Positions 7,603-14,205 of a DNA stretch of 20,034 bases are shown piece after piece. Within the stretch, counting starts at the first letter, position 1; each line of letters starts with the position of its first letter. The DNA comes from an uncultured bacterium (GTDB lineage: Bacteria; Cyanobacteriota; Vampirovibrionia; Gastranaerophilales; Gastranaerophilaceae). A program made the translations under genes and the position numbers. The notes under the pieces are model-generated. The model was not told the DNA's origin, ran no database searches, and saw nothing but the letters and a program-made list of their open reading frames with translations. Where the stretch lies: contig CABQIM010000027.1 in NCBI GenBank assembly GCA_902464375.1, forward strand, positions 1 through 20,034, in the 5' to 3' direction.

Positions 7603-8196
7603 TTACCCACCAAGCTTAAAAATATCTTCATCTGCTTTTTCGACAATTTGATATTTATCTTCCAATGCAGAAATTATATCATCTTGAGAAAGTTTTTTAT
7701 TCTTATCAATATTAAAACCTTTGTTAGAAAGAACAACTTTGTCGCCTTGAGAATACAGATTATCTAATGGTGCGTTTTTCTCTTTACCGCAAACCATTGT
7801 AAACTTAACTCCCAATTCATCAAGTGAATCTGCTATTTTGTTATACAAATCAAAACTCTGAACTGTTGATTTATCTCTATTGTCGAGCTGCCAACCGCCA
7901 CAAATAAAGCCATGAACTTCATCACAAATTCTCCTTAAATTCATTACTTGCTTTTCCAATTCCTGTTTTATAGAGCCCAATGGCTGCATTTCCGGAGCAG
8001 CGTGGAACATAAAATGTTTATCTCCTGCTTTCAAGACACCTGCAGTGCAGCTATTTATGTTCTCTGTTTGAATTCCGCGCATTACAGTAACAGCTTTACC
8101 GTTTTTTATCAAATAATCATGAAATTCGCCAACCATTCTGGTTGATTTTTGGGGTTGGTTAAAAGAATTTACCAAATTTATTGTAAATGGACACAT
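7603..8196 (-). CDS. CheD-like (Cys/His deamidase-fold) protein, tentative
   Basis: 197 residues from ATG 8196; AAGG sits 7 nt upstream, which is better placed than for the in-frame TTG at 8202. Residues 47-69 (INSCTAGVLKAGDKHFMFH, then AAPE) resemble the catalytic hairpin of CheD-type protein-glutamine deamidases, 'GSCV....GGMAHFML.P'. Cys50 would be the nucleophile and His61 (or His65) the partner. The later order also fits: GFICGGWQ (CheD 'KIFGGA'), a helix ending in ELGVKFTMVCG (CheD 'GIPIVAEDVGG'), then GDKVVLSNKG (CheD 'TGKVLV'). There is no signal peptide. No chemotaxis genes are visible, so a CheD role in receptor modification is not supported by context. The fold match is inferred from motif order only; the substrate is unknown. 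Confidence 0.4.
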   Translation of the reverse strand: MCPFTINLVNSFNQPQKSTRMVGEFHDYLIKNGKAVTVMRGIQTENINSCTAGVLKAGDKHFMFHAAPEMQPLGSIKQELEKQVMNLRRICDEVHGFICGGWQLDNRDKSTVQSFDLYNKIADSLDELGVKFTMVCGKEKNAPLDNLYSQGDKVVLSNKGFNIDKNKKLSQDDIISALEDKYQIVEKADEDIFKLGG

Positions 8197-8302
8197 ATAC
8201 AAACCTTCATTCTAATTTCACACACAGAAATTAAGAATGCTGAATATTCAAAATTGCTTGTTTGTAAAAAAATGTTTACAAATTATTTAAAAATTACAAA
8301 AC

Positions 8303-8330
8303 TTACAACTATTAAGAAATGTGTTATAAT
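8303..8330 (+). promoter_or_regulatory. Promoter of the putative small RNA
   Basis: TTACAA (8303-8308), a 16-nt spacer and TATAAT (8325-8330), with TG at 8322-8323 giving an extended -10. The predicted start falls at about 8337, exactly the first base of the structured region. Confidence 0.65.
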
Positions 8331-8336
8331 AAAGAT

Positions 8337-8435
8337 GTAGAGAGGGAGTTTCTCAACTCCCAGTTCCAGTCTCTACAAAAGTCTAGAAACAATTATTAAA
8401 ATATGCCCGATGAGCAGTAGGGCATATTTTATTAT
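8337..8435 (+). ncRNA. Putative structured small RNA of about 100 nt
   Basis: The unit starts 7 nt after a good extended -10 and ends at an intrinsic terminator. The 5' part folds as an outer stem GTAGAGA (8337-8343) / TCTCTAC (8370-8376). Inside it is a hairpin GGGAGTT (8344-8350) / AACTCCC (8355-8361) with loop TCTC, and an unpaired AGTTCCAG (8362-8369). A single-stranded linker (8377-8397) precedes the terminator hairpin. No start codon with a ribosome site opens a convincing reading frame. It does not match the SRP RNA tetraloop region and is too short for 6S RNA. It converges on the AsmA-like gene and shares that gene's terminator. No known family is recognised. The other sequence in the spacer between the CheD-like start and the sRNA (8197-8336) is AT-rich and shows nothing else. 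Confidence 0.55.
8398..8430. terminator. Bidirectional intrinsic terminator
   Basis: AAAATATGCCC (8398-8408) and GGGCATATTTT (8420-8430) form an 11-bp stem with an 11-nt loop. U-rich sequence follows on both strands. It lies 1 nt past the AsmA-like stop on the minus strand and at the end of the putative sRNA on the plus strand. Confidence 0.8.
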
Positions 8436-11182
8436 TTTATCCTCTTCAATGATGATAAGAAATTAAAATTAATAATATCGCCATCAACAGTAGTCAAGAA
8501 TACCTGACAGTCTTTGTCTTCAGCTTCAATAGCAGGGAGCTGTTCGAGTTCTGCTGCATAATAGTTACTGTCATTTCTACTGCTTGTAGTTATTTTATTC
8601 GCAAGACTATTCAAAGATATATTTCTCAAAAAGCCGGCAAAGCCTTCACCTTTATTTGACATCTTGGTATATATTCTAAGCGAAGCATCATTTGTTTCCA
8701 AATCATATCTGCCGACAATAAATGAACTTAAGTGTTTCGCAGAAGATTTTATGTTCATTCTCTGAATAACGTTGTCTTTAAGTTTCATTTCGCCCTTAAT
8801 AACATCAAATTTGCCATCCGGAATATTTACCAAATCTCCAAATGTTGCAGGAGTAATCATTGCGAGCGGATTTCTGAACAAAGAAGCTACCTTTAAGATA
8901 TATTCTACATAACCGACTTTTTCAATTGTTCCGTTTTGAATATTAAACTTAATATCACCATTAAGTTTTAAGCTTGAATCAGAATTAATCTCAATCAATC
9001 CCATCGCTTTACCGGAGATTTCTCTTGGCAAGCCCAAAAGCGCATCTGCCATTGTTGTTGAATTTACATCTTTAACTCCGAGTCTTAAATAATAAAGATT
9101 TTTGATTAAATCCACTTTCACTCTCAAAGTAGAAATACCTTCCGCTATATCAAATTTATTGGATTGCAGCTCAAGAAGTCCGTCTTTATCGAGAGTTAAA
9201 TTAGCGTGCAAATTGCCAAAATTTATAGTTTTGTACTTGCCTTTTTCAAGATTAAGCATGCATTTCTCAACAATTATTAACCCCTTAGTAAATGTTGGAA
9301 CATCGTCACTTTCAGAAATTTGATTATCTGTATCCAATGCCTGTTCCGCAGATTTTGTACTGTCTGCAGAATTATTCATGTTCAACATTCTTTCTACATC
9401 AACATCATCCACTGTAAGATTGACATTTTTAACAACAATCGGAAGTCTTAAATCATTAACAATATATCCGTTGAAATCATAGTTTGAACGTTTAAATCTG
9501 CCTTGAGCAATAGCACCTAATTTATCACCCTTTGCACCAATTTTAGCAGATTTTATATATAACCTTTGAGCAGGAACAAAAACTTTATCCAAAGCTATCA
9601 CACCTCCCATTGTTGGGAATGCACCGGAATTATCTACACTCAAATTACCGGAAATTGTTCCTTTTTTAAATACTTTTTGACCGCATAAAAAGTTCAAAAA
9701 TTCACTCGGTAATGGACGTGGAATCTTCATATTGATGTCCAGCATTTTCATATTATCAGCCATATCAAAATTACCGTTAAGAGATAATACAGGTGTCATG
9801 CCCTTTTTAAGCTCATTGGTTATATAATAATCAATCGTGTTAATTTTCAAAATATTTTTTACAACGCTCAAATCAACTTTGAACAATGTCTTGTAGTCTT
9901 TTAAAACCATTGATTGATCACCAAGTTTAAAACCTTCACCTTCTCTTAATAAGAAGTACCAAACTAAATCACAAGAACCGTTTTTAGATGTCAAAGTCAA
10001 CCTTGAACCGGCATCACCAACGAGATTAATTGGTGCACCAAGCATCTTAGTTAAATAATTTTTAAAGAAATCATCATTTACAAAAATATCAGAAACAATT
10101 TTGGTATCACAAGTTTTCCAATAATCTTTAACATCCCCAGACATCACAAAACTGTTTTCTTTTTTGTTATTATAAAAACCCTTGAAATCCTTCAATGCAA
10201 TATCTTTGTTGCCAATTTCCACAATACCTTGCGTAATCTTTACCGGCATGTTTAACAAATCTTTTACCTTAAATTCTGATTCGTTAACGTTAATATCACC
10301 TCGAATATTATTTTTTGTCAGATGAAGGTTAAAATCCACACTGCCATTCACATCCACAATCGGAGCAAGAAGTTCTTTTCCGTTTGGAATAATCATGTTT
10401 GATGTCAACATGTTATAAATATCACGAGCTTTAAACTTGGAAGCCGCAATATTTGCCTCAATTCCGGTTTTTCTGGAAGCAAATGCGTCTATTACAATTT
10501 TGGATTTGTCAATTTCTATCGGGAAGCTATCAACATGCAATTCGCCATTTCCCATATAAATTCTATGCTGGTCATCAGCTGAAACAAAAATCTTATCTTG
10601 CCCCTTGCTCATTAAGAAATCAAAATCAAAATGCAGATATTTTTTTGCTTTTGTTCTATCAAACATTATGTTTTTTGCATCAAATTTAATACCAAAATCA
10701 GGAGTATCATATGTTATCAAACACTTTTTAACACCCAAAAGTGCGGAATAAAAATCAAGTGCAACAGGACTTTCCTTCTCTTCTTTTTCTTCTTGCTGCG
10801 GAATTAGAGCGACTAATTCAGAGGTGTTGACATAAATATTTTCAGCCATAATTTTCTTCACAATTATGCGTTTAGAGAAAATATTGCTGAAAGAAAATTC
10901 TGTATCTAAATTCTTCAGATTAAGAATTTCTTCTTTGTTTTTAATAAGGCTGACTTCATCCAAAGTAAACCCTAGGTTAGGGCTAAAGCTTGTTGCAAGT
11001 TTTGGATTTTGTATAACCAAATCCGCATCCAAAAACTTTTTAACTTCCTTACAGATAGTTTGATTTACCCAAGGAGATGATACGGCCTTTGGAATAACAT
11101 ACAAATATGTTCCAACTACACCTCCCGCTATAATTGCAGCTGTGCAGACAGTACCTATTAAAATTTTTACGCCCTTCTTCAT
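8432..11182 (-). CDS. AsmA-like envelope protein (AsmA/YhdP/TamB type)
   Basis: A 916-residue protein with an N-terminal signal anchor (about 5-28, KILIGTVCTAAIIAGG) followed by a large beta-rich domain. AsmA-type features include the early VNQTICKEVKKFLDADLVIQNP and SFSPNLGFTLDEVSL, repeated short strands, and a C-terminal AsmA-like region (about 745-870: NGDIKFNIQNGTIEKVG, KGEMKLKDNVIQ, VGRYDLETNDASL). Known family members anchor in the inner membrane and form a long hydrophobic groove that moves phospholipids to the outer membrane, which implies a diderm cell. The assigned role here is by family. A low-complexity acidic/Lys stretch (QQEEKEEKE) lies near 132-140. There is no Shine-Dalgarno at ATG 11182, and TATAAT ends 7 nt upstream, so the mRNA may be leaderless. 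It ends directly at a terminator. Confidence 0.75.
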   Translation of the reverse strand: MKKGVKILIGTVCTAAIIAGGVVGTYLYVIPKAVSSPWVNQTICKEVKKFLDADLVIQNPKLATSFSPNLGFTLDEVSLIKNKEEILNLKNLDTEFSFSNIFSKRIIVKKIMAENIYVNTSELVALIPQQEEKEEKESPVALDFYSALLGVKKCLITYDTPDFGIKFDAKNIMFDRTKAKKYLHFDFDFLMSKGQDKIFVSADDQHRIYMGNGELHVDSFPIEIDKSKIVIDAFASRKTGIEANIAASKFKARDIYNMLTSNMIIPNGKELLAPIVDVNGSVDFNLHLTKNNIRGDINVNESEFKVKDLLNMPVKITQGIVEIGNKDIALKDFKGFYNNKKENSFVMSGDVKDYWKTCDTKIVSDIFVNDDFFKNYLTKMLGAPINLVGDAGSRLTLTSKNGSCDLVWYFLLREGEGFKLGDQSMVLKDYKTLFKVDLSVVKNILKINTIDYYITNELKKGMTPVLSLNGNFDMADNMKMLDINMKIPRPLPSEFLNFLCGQKVFKKGTISGNLSVDNSGAFPTMGGVIALDKVFVPAQRLYIKSAKIGAKGDKLGAIAQGRFKRSNYDFNGYIVNDLRLPIVVKNVNLTVDDVDVERMLNMNNSADSTKSAEQALDTDNQISESDDVPTFTKGLIIVEKCMLNLEKGKYKTINFGNLHANLTLDKDGLLELQSNKFDIAEGISTLRVKVDLIKNLYYLRLGVKDVNSTTMADALLGLPREISGKAMGLIEINSDSSLKLNGDIKFNIQNGTIEKVGYVEYILKVASLFRNPLAMITPATFGDLVNIPDGKFDVIKGEMKLKDNVIQRMNIKSSAKHLSSFIVGRYDLETNDASLRIYTKMSNKGEGFAGFLRNISLNSLANKITTSSRNDSNYYAAELEQLPAIEAEDKDCQVFLTTVDGDIINFNFLSSLKRIK

Positions 11183-11189
11183 GACTCAT

Positions 11190-11195
11190 ATTATA
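11190..11195 (-). promoter_or_regulatory. -10 element of the AsmA-like gene
   Basis: TATAAT on the minus strand (11195-11190), with only 7 nt between it and the ATG at 11182. There is no recognisable -35 at 17 nt. If used, transcription would begin at or next to the start codon. Confidence 0.4.
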
Positions 11196-11218
11196 TCATC
11201 ATCACACTTATTTTTAAA

Positions 11219-11490
11219 ACAACTTTCGATTTTCAACTTTCTTGTAATCCCCCAAAGCAGCAGACAGTTATACCTAAACTCGAAAACTTCTACCTCACCC
11301 TAACCCGGTCTTGGATTATTCGGGGTGTCGGCGGAGTAACGTCCGAACTCCACCTTACGGGCTTACGCCCTACCGAAAATCCGCTCTCCTGCTAGGAGAG
11401 GGAATGCGCCATATTTACTTTAAATTTACTAGATAATACTTTATCATATTTAAAACGACTTTCAACTTTCCATTTTCCATTCATCCCCCC
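11219..11490. other. Repeat-rich spacer between the AsmA-like gene and prmA
   Basis: It contains degenerate CAACTTTC-type strings at both ends (about 11219-11242 and 11453-11480), related to those at 2984-3014. Between them is the inverted copy of the 80-bp repeat. No reading frame in it is supportable. Confidence 0.6.
11309..11388 (-). repeat. 80-bp dispersed repeat, copy 2 (inverted)
   Basis: The reverse complement matches 7321-7400 along its whole length with about five substitutions by eye. Outside these limits the two copies diverge, though both lie near small GC-rich hairpin strings (here GGAGAGNNNNGGAGAG-like sequence at 11383-11402). Confidence 0.85.
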
Positions 11491-11493
11491 CAT

Positions 11494-11501
11494 GCTATAA
11501 T
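11494..11501 (+). promoter_or_regulatory. prmA promoter (extended -10)
   Basis: TGC precedes TATAAT (11496-11501), an extended -10. Predicted initiation near 11508 leaves a leader of about 24 nt carrying AAGGAT before ATG 11532. The -35 is not clear, as is usual for extended -10 promoters. Confidence 0.6.
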
Positions 11502-11531
11502 GATTTTAAAAACAAGCCAAAAGGATAAAAT

Positions 11532-12422
11532 ATGAACAACTATTTTGAATTAAGAATTTCTATAAACCCAATGATGGAAGATATCGTATCAGATATTTGT
11601 TTCTCAAATTTTGATTGCGAAGGTGTAGTACTAGCAGAAGAAACGTACAAAGACTTAGTAATGACTGCTACAACAGAAGGTACATTAAGGGTTTTCTTAA
11701 CTGATTTAAACAACAATCCAGTAGAAATTTTGAAAACAGAAAGAGAGTTACTTAAAGAACGTGGTTTTTCTGACGAAGATTTGGGAAGCTGGGAAATCAC
11801 TCTTGACGAAAAAGAAAATCAAGATTGGTCAAAAAAATGGAAAGAAAAATGGACTGTAACTCACGTTACAGACAATATTGCGGTTGTTCCAAGCTGGCTT
11901 GATTATGAACCTAAACCAAATGAAGTTGTTATCAACCTAGACCCCGGATGCGCTTTTGGAACCGGAACTCATCAGACAACTCAATTGTGTATGAAAGCAT
12001 TAGAAAAATACATGAAAAAAGGTGATAGCGTTGCAGACATAGGAACCGGCTCCGGAATTCTTTCAATTTTAGCTATGAAACTTGGCGCAAGCAAGACTTA
12101 TGGCTGTGATATTGATGATACAGTGATTGATGTTTGCAGAGAAAACGCAAAAATAAATAATGTTGAATGTACTTTTGAGCTTGGCAGTGCAGACAGTGCC
12201 AGCGAACAATATGATTTTGTATGCGCTAATATCTTACACAATGTATTGGCTGAAATTATGGGCGACTTAAGAAAACTAATGAAAGATGACGCAAAAATGA
12301 GTCTTAGCGGAATTCTGGATGAAAAGAAACCTGTAGTATTGGAAGCTATTGAAAAATACGGACTTAAAATCATTGACACAATTACTCAAGACCAATGGGT
12401 ATCTTTTGTGGTAGAAAAATAA
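11532..12422 (+). CDS. prmA: Ribosomal protein L11 methyltransferase
   Basis: PrmA trimethylates ribosomal protein L11 using S-adenosylmethionine. It is 296 residues, the usual length. The N-terminal L11-recognition domain (about 1-55) is followed by the linker with KKWKEKW (101-107). The class I methyltransferase domain carries DPGCAFGTGTHQTT (137-150), SAM motif I VADIGTGSGILSI (167-179), the acidic motif II GCDID (191-195) and CANILHNVL (231-239), equivalent to the family's 'ANILA' motif. AAGGAT lies 6 nt before ATG 11532. A hairpin that also covers the next gene's start lies 28 nt after the stop. Confidence 0.95.
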   Translation: MNNYFELRISINPMMEDIVSDICFSNFDCEGVVLAEETYKDLVMTATTEGTLRVFLTDLNNNPVEILKTERELLKERGFSDEDLGSWEITLDEKENQDWSKKWKEKWTVTHVTDNIAVVPSWLDYEPKPNEVVINLDPGCAFGTGTHQTTQLCMKALEKYMKKGDSVADIGTGSGILSILAMKLGASKTYGCDIDDTVIDVCRENAKINNVECTFELGSADSASEQYDFVCANILHNVLAEIMGDLRKLMKDDAKMSLSGILDEKKPVVLEAIEKYGLKIIDTITQDQWVSFVVEK

Positions 12423-12450
12423 CCGCACAATCGGATTAAAGATTTTTATA

Positions 12451-12479
12451 AATCAAGCATAATAAAACTATGCTTGATT
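12451..12479 (+). promoter_or_regulatory. Hairpin containing the tspO start codon
   Basis: AATCAAGCATA (12451-12461) and TATGCTTGATT (12469-12479) are perfect 11-nt inverted repeats with a 7-nt loop (ATAAAAC). The ATG of the TspO-like gene (12470-12472) sits inside the right arm. It could be the prmA transcript end, a translational block on tspO, or both; only a short imperfect T run follows. Confidence 0.5.
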
Positions 12480-12859
12480 TGAACTGGTACAATACGCTTA
12501 CAAAACCATTTTTAACGCCACCACCTTGGGTTTTTGCACCGGCTTGGGCGATTTTATACGCATCAATATTTGTTGCGCTTATATTATTCACCATAAAAAA
12601 GAGTAGAAAATCCAAAATAAAAGGTTACGTATATTTTATACTCCAAATGTTTTTTAATATTCTTTGGACTCCGGCATTTTTTATCCTAAACAATTCTATT
12701 CTCGCTCTTTGCATAATTATAGCCTTAGATATATTAGCAATTTTAAACCTGAAAGAATTCTACAGAATTTCAAAATCAGCAGGATTAATTTTAATTCCAT
12801 ACATTTTATGGCTACTATTTGCAACATACTTAAATTTGGGAATTGTTATTTTGAACTAG
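12470..12859 (+). CDS. Short TspO/MBR (peripheral benzodiazepine receptor) family protein
   Basis: 129 residues. The TspO signature is clear: WYNTLTKPFLTPPPWVFAPAW (6-26) and the LWTPAFF motif (about 65-71, usually 'WxPxFF'). Four spans are visible (about 26-43, 52-74, 78-97, 104-127). The family normally has five, and here the first span, which precedes 'WY..L.KP', is absent because the protein begins at that loop. TspO proteins bind porphyrins and related tetrapyrroles and act in stress responses; the function here is by family. No ribosome site is visible, and the ATG is inside a hairpin. TTG at 12479, three codons in, is an alternative start. It is downstream of prmA by 47 nt. Confidence 0.82.
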   Translation: MLDLNWYNTLTKPFLTPPPWVFAPAWAILYASIFVALILFTIKKSRKSKIKGYVYFILQMFFNILWTPAFFILNNSILALCIIIALDILAILNLKEFYRISKSAGLILIPYILWLLFATYLNLGIVILN

Positions 12860-12903
12860 CAAATTTTATTTTTATGATTTTTATAAACTTCAAAGGAGTT
12901 TAC

Positions 12904-13239
12904 ATGGAAATCAGACAAAATTCTTCTATAACATTTGGAACAAAAATCTCAAAACCGCTGCAAGAAAGACTGGATAAATATCTGAATACGAAAGGTAATG
13001 CCCATTTGAGAAATGGCATTCAAAGCAAACTTGATGAGTTAACCACCAATGGCAATGATATTTTTGAGATGACAATATCTAAAGATAGACGAACCGGAAA
13101 AGAAATTCTGGCATTAAAACACATAGATCCAAAATACCGAGGAGAATCTCCAATACAAATATTAGGCAAGAGGAATTTGCTTTCCACTTTTTTGTCAATT
13201 GGTAACCATGAAATAAGACGCGCAGAAAGCGGTTTTTAA
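12904..13239 (+). CDS. Orphan 111-residue protein
   Basis: I do not recognise a family. The start is firmly set by AAAGGAG (12892-12898) before ATG 12904; the frame is open further upstream, but that stretch overlaps tspO. The protein is soluble and basic, starting MEIRQNSSITFGTKIS. A mainly helical region (about 18-45) is followed by a possible beta segment (FEMTISKDRRTGKEILALKHI). The N-terminal ITFGTK resembles the IQFRAAN segment of the 115-residue membrane protein at 5191-5538 in position and pattern. The stop is 6 nt from the convergent zinc-ribbon gene. Confidence 0.75.
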   Translation: MEIRQNSSITFGTKISKPLQERLDKYLNTKGNAHLRNGIQSKLDELTTNGNDIFEMTISKDRRTGKEILALKHIDPKYRGESPIQILGKRNLLSTFLSIGNHEIRRAESGF

Positions 13240-13245
13240 ACTAAA

Positions 13246-13677
13246 CTAATCCAAAAACTGATTCATAACATTTTGGAAGAATTTTCTTCTAGATTCCAAA
13301 TTGTGATTGCTGGAATTTTTCTCAAGATTCTTTTGATACAGAGAAATTATCATATTATTTAATACTGCAGAATCTTTCACCGCTTCAGCTCTTACACGCT
13401 GTAACTCTCCATTATCAAGAAATTTACCACCACAAGAGTTACAAACATCTATTTCAATTTTGTTATTACCAGCAGCACCTTGCTTAACCATTTGGACATG
13501 ACAAATTGGGCAAATTCTAATCTTATCTTCATCAACTTTTTTGAAAGTTTTGCCTTCAAGCGCTTTGAAAATTGTTTCAGCATTTTCGTGCGATTCGTCG
13601 AATTTTTCAAACTCACGATTGTCAAAAAATATACCACCGCAACCAATATCTGTAAATATCAAGAAGTTCTTGCGCAT
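13246..13677 (-). CDS. zf-TFIIB-type zinc-ribbon protein
   Basis: 143 residues from ATG 13677. The second half holds a complete zf-TFIIB ribbon: CPICHVQM (about 60-67), then IDVCNSCGGKFLDNGELQRV. The four Cys (CxxC...CxxC) would bind zinc. The N-terminus has only the second half of a first ribbon, DIGCGGIFFDNREFEKF, with Asp where the first Cys of the pair would be; its CPxC half is missing. The open frame continues upstream to a TTG at 13764, but those residues contain no Cys and look non-coding, so the ribbon appears truncated or the family is naturally one and a half ribbons. No clear Shine-Dalgarno. The ~55-residue C-terminal tail is helical and Asn-rich. Role unknown; such proteins are often annotated only by the zinc ribbon. 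Confidence 0.7.
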   Translation of the reverse strand: MRKNFLIFTDIGCGGIFFDNREFEKFDESHENAETIFKALEGKTFKKVDEDKIRICPICHVQMVKQGAAGNNKIEIDVCNSCGGKFLDNGELQRVRAEAVKDSAVLNNMIISLYQKNLEKNSSNHNLESRRKFFQNVMNQFLD

Positions 13678-13776
13678 CTCTATAATCTGACGGATAAATT
13701 TGAAAGAGGGAAAGTGGGTATAATTAAGAAAATGTTTGAATTTTAGCCACTTCCCTCGTTTCAAGAAAAATTATCC

Positions 13777-13888
13777 TTTTTATCCTTTTCTTATCCCTAA
13801 ATTTATCCTTTTTTCCTGCTTGTTTTGGAAAATTTACCTACAACTCCGACAAGGTTTGAGTTTTGCAAGGATAGAAAAAGGATAAAAA
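13777..13888. repeat. Small element with 20-bp inverted repeats
   Basis: 13777-13796 and 13869-13888 are inverted repeats, 18 of 20 positions matching, enclosing 72 nt. TATCC recurs at 13772, 13781, 13792 and 13804, and GGATA at 13869 and 13880, so copies fall about one helical turn apart. It could be a miniature element or a phased protein-binding array. It lies upstream of the zinc-ribbon gene, in a 528-nt region (13678-14205) that otherwise holds the palindrome at 13949, a possible gene remnant and the 88-bp element. Confidence 0.55.
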
Positions 13889-13948
13889 CTTCCGAGAGGT
13901 GGGAATATTTTTGATAGATTAGTAAATGCACTTTACAAAATTATTTTT

Positions 13949-13966
13949 GGTGCAAAAATTTGCACC
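13949..13966. repeat. Perfect 18-nt palindrome
   Basis: GGTGCAAA (13949-13956), AA, then TTTGCACC (13959-13966). It has the size and symmetry of a dimeric regulator operator, but no promoter elements are evident beside it, so it may be part of a dispersed repeat. Confidence 0.5.
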
Positions 13967-14015
13967 CTACTGACTGACCCTAGAAAACCAGCCAAAATAA
14001 TAGAGTCAGGTAGAA

Positions 14016-14129
14016 ATGAAATTATCGGACAGTTGGTATTGCCACCATTTGGAACAGGCTTTCAAATTTATTAATTATATACCGATAGTTCGTAGGTCGT
14101 GTTGGACTATTGTCATCCAACACGACTAA
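14016..14129 (+). pseudogene. Possible gene remnant cut by the 88-bp element
   Basis: ATG 14016, preceded by AGGTAG, opens a frame reading KLSDSWYCHHLEQAFKFINY. This has protein-like composition (Trp, Cys, His), unlike the surrounding spacer. From about 14092 the frame enters the 88-bp element and stops at TAA 14127-14129. It may be the N-terminal stub of a larger protein; the WYCxxL pattern vaguely recalls openings of some radical-SAM proteins, but that is speculation. Confidence 0.25.
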
Positions 14130-14179
14130 TACATAAATTTTAATGTCGTGTTCAATGAAAATTGTTGAACACGACCTAC
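14092..14179. repeat. 88-bp double-hairpin element, copy 1
   Basis: The ends are perfect inverted repeats (GTAGGTCGTGTT ... AACACGACCTAC). Inside are two separate hairpins: GTCGTGTTGGA/TCCAACACGAC and GTCGTGTTCAA/TTGAACACGAC. The second copy at 16568-16655 differs at one position (87/88). It has REPIN/MITE-like architecture with no coding capacity. It ends 3 nt before the 53-nt block shared by the two downstream paralogues. Confidence 0.85.
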
Positions 14180-14205
14180 AACTTTTTTCTTAATCCAAAT
14201 AGCAT

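Noticed and set aside
8337..8435. 6S RNA, SRP RNA or riboswitch for the 8337 transcript
   Set aside because: It is too short for 6S RNA, lacks the SRP apical motif, and converges on the next gene, so it cannot be that gene's leader.
12664..12903. Upstream extension of the 111-residue orphan
   Set aside because: The frame is open, but it overlaps tspO in another phase, and AAAGGAG before ATG 12904 fixes the start.
13678..13764. N-terminal extension of the zinc-ribbon protein from a TTG
   Set aside because: It adds no Cys of the missing ribbon half, has no ribosome site and looks like spacer; ATG 13677 is preferred.
13771..13888. CRISPR array
   Set aside because: The repeats are 5-10 nt with almost no spacers, and no cas gene is present; nothing elsewhere in the window has repeat-spacer periodicity.
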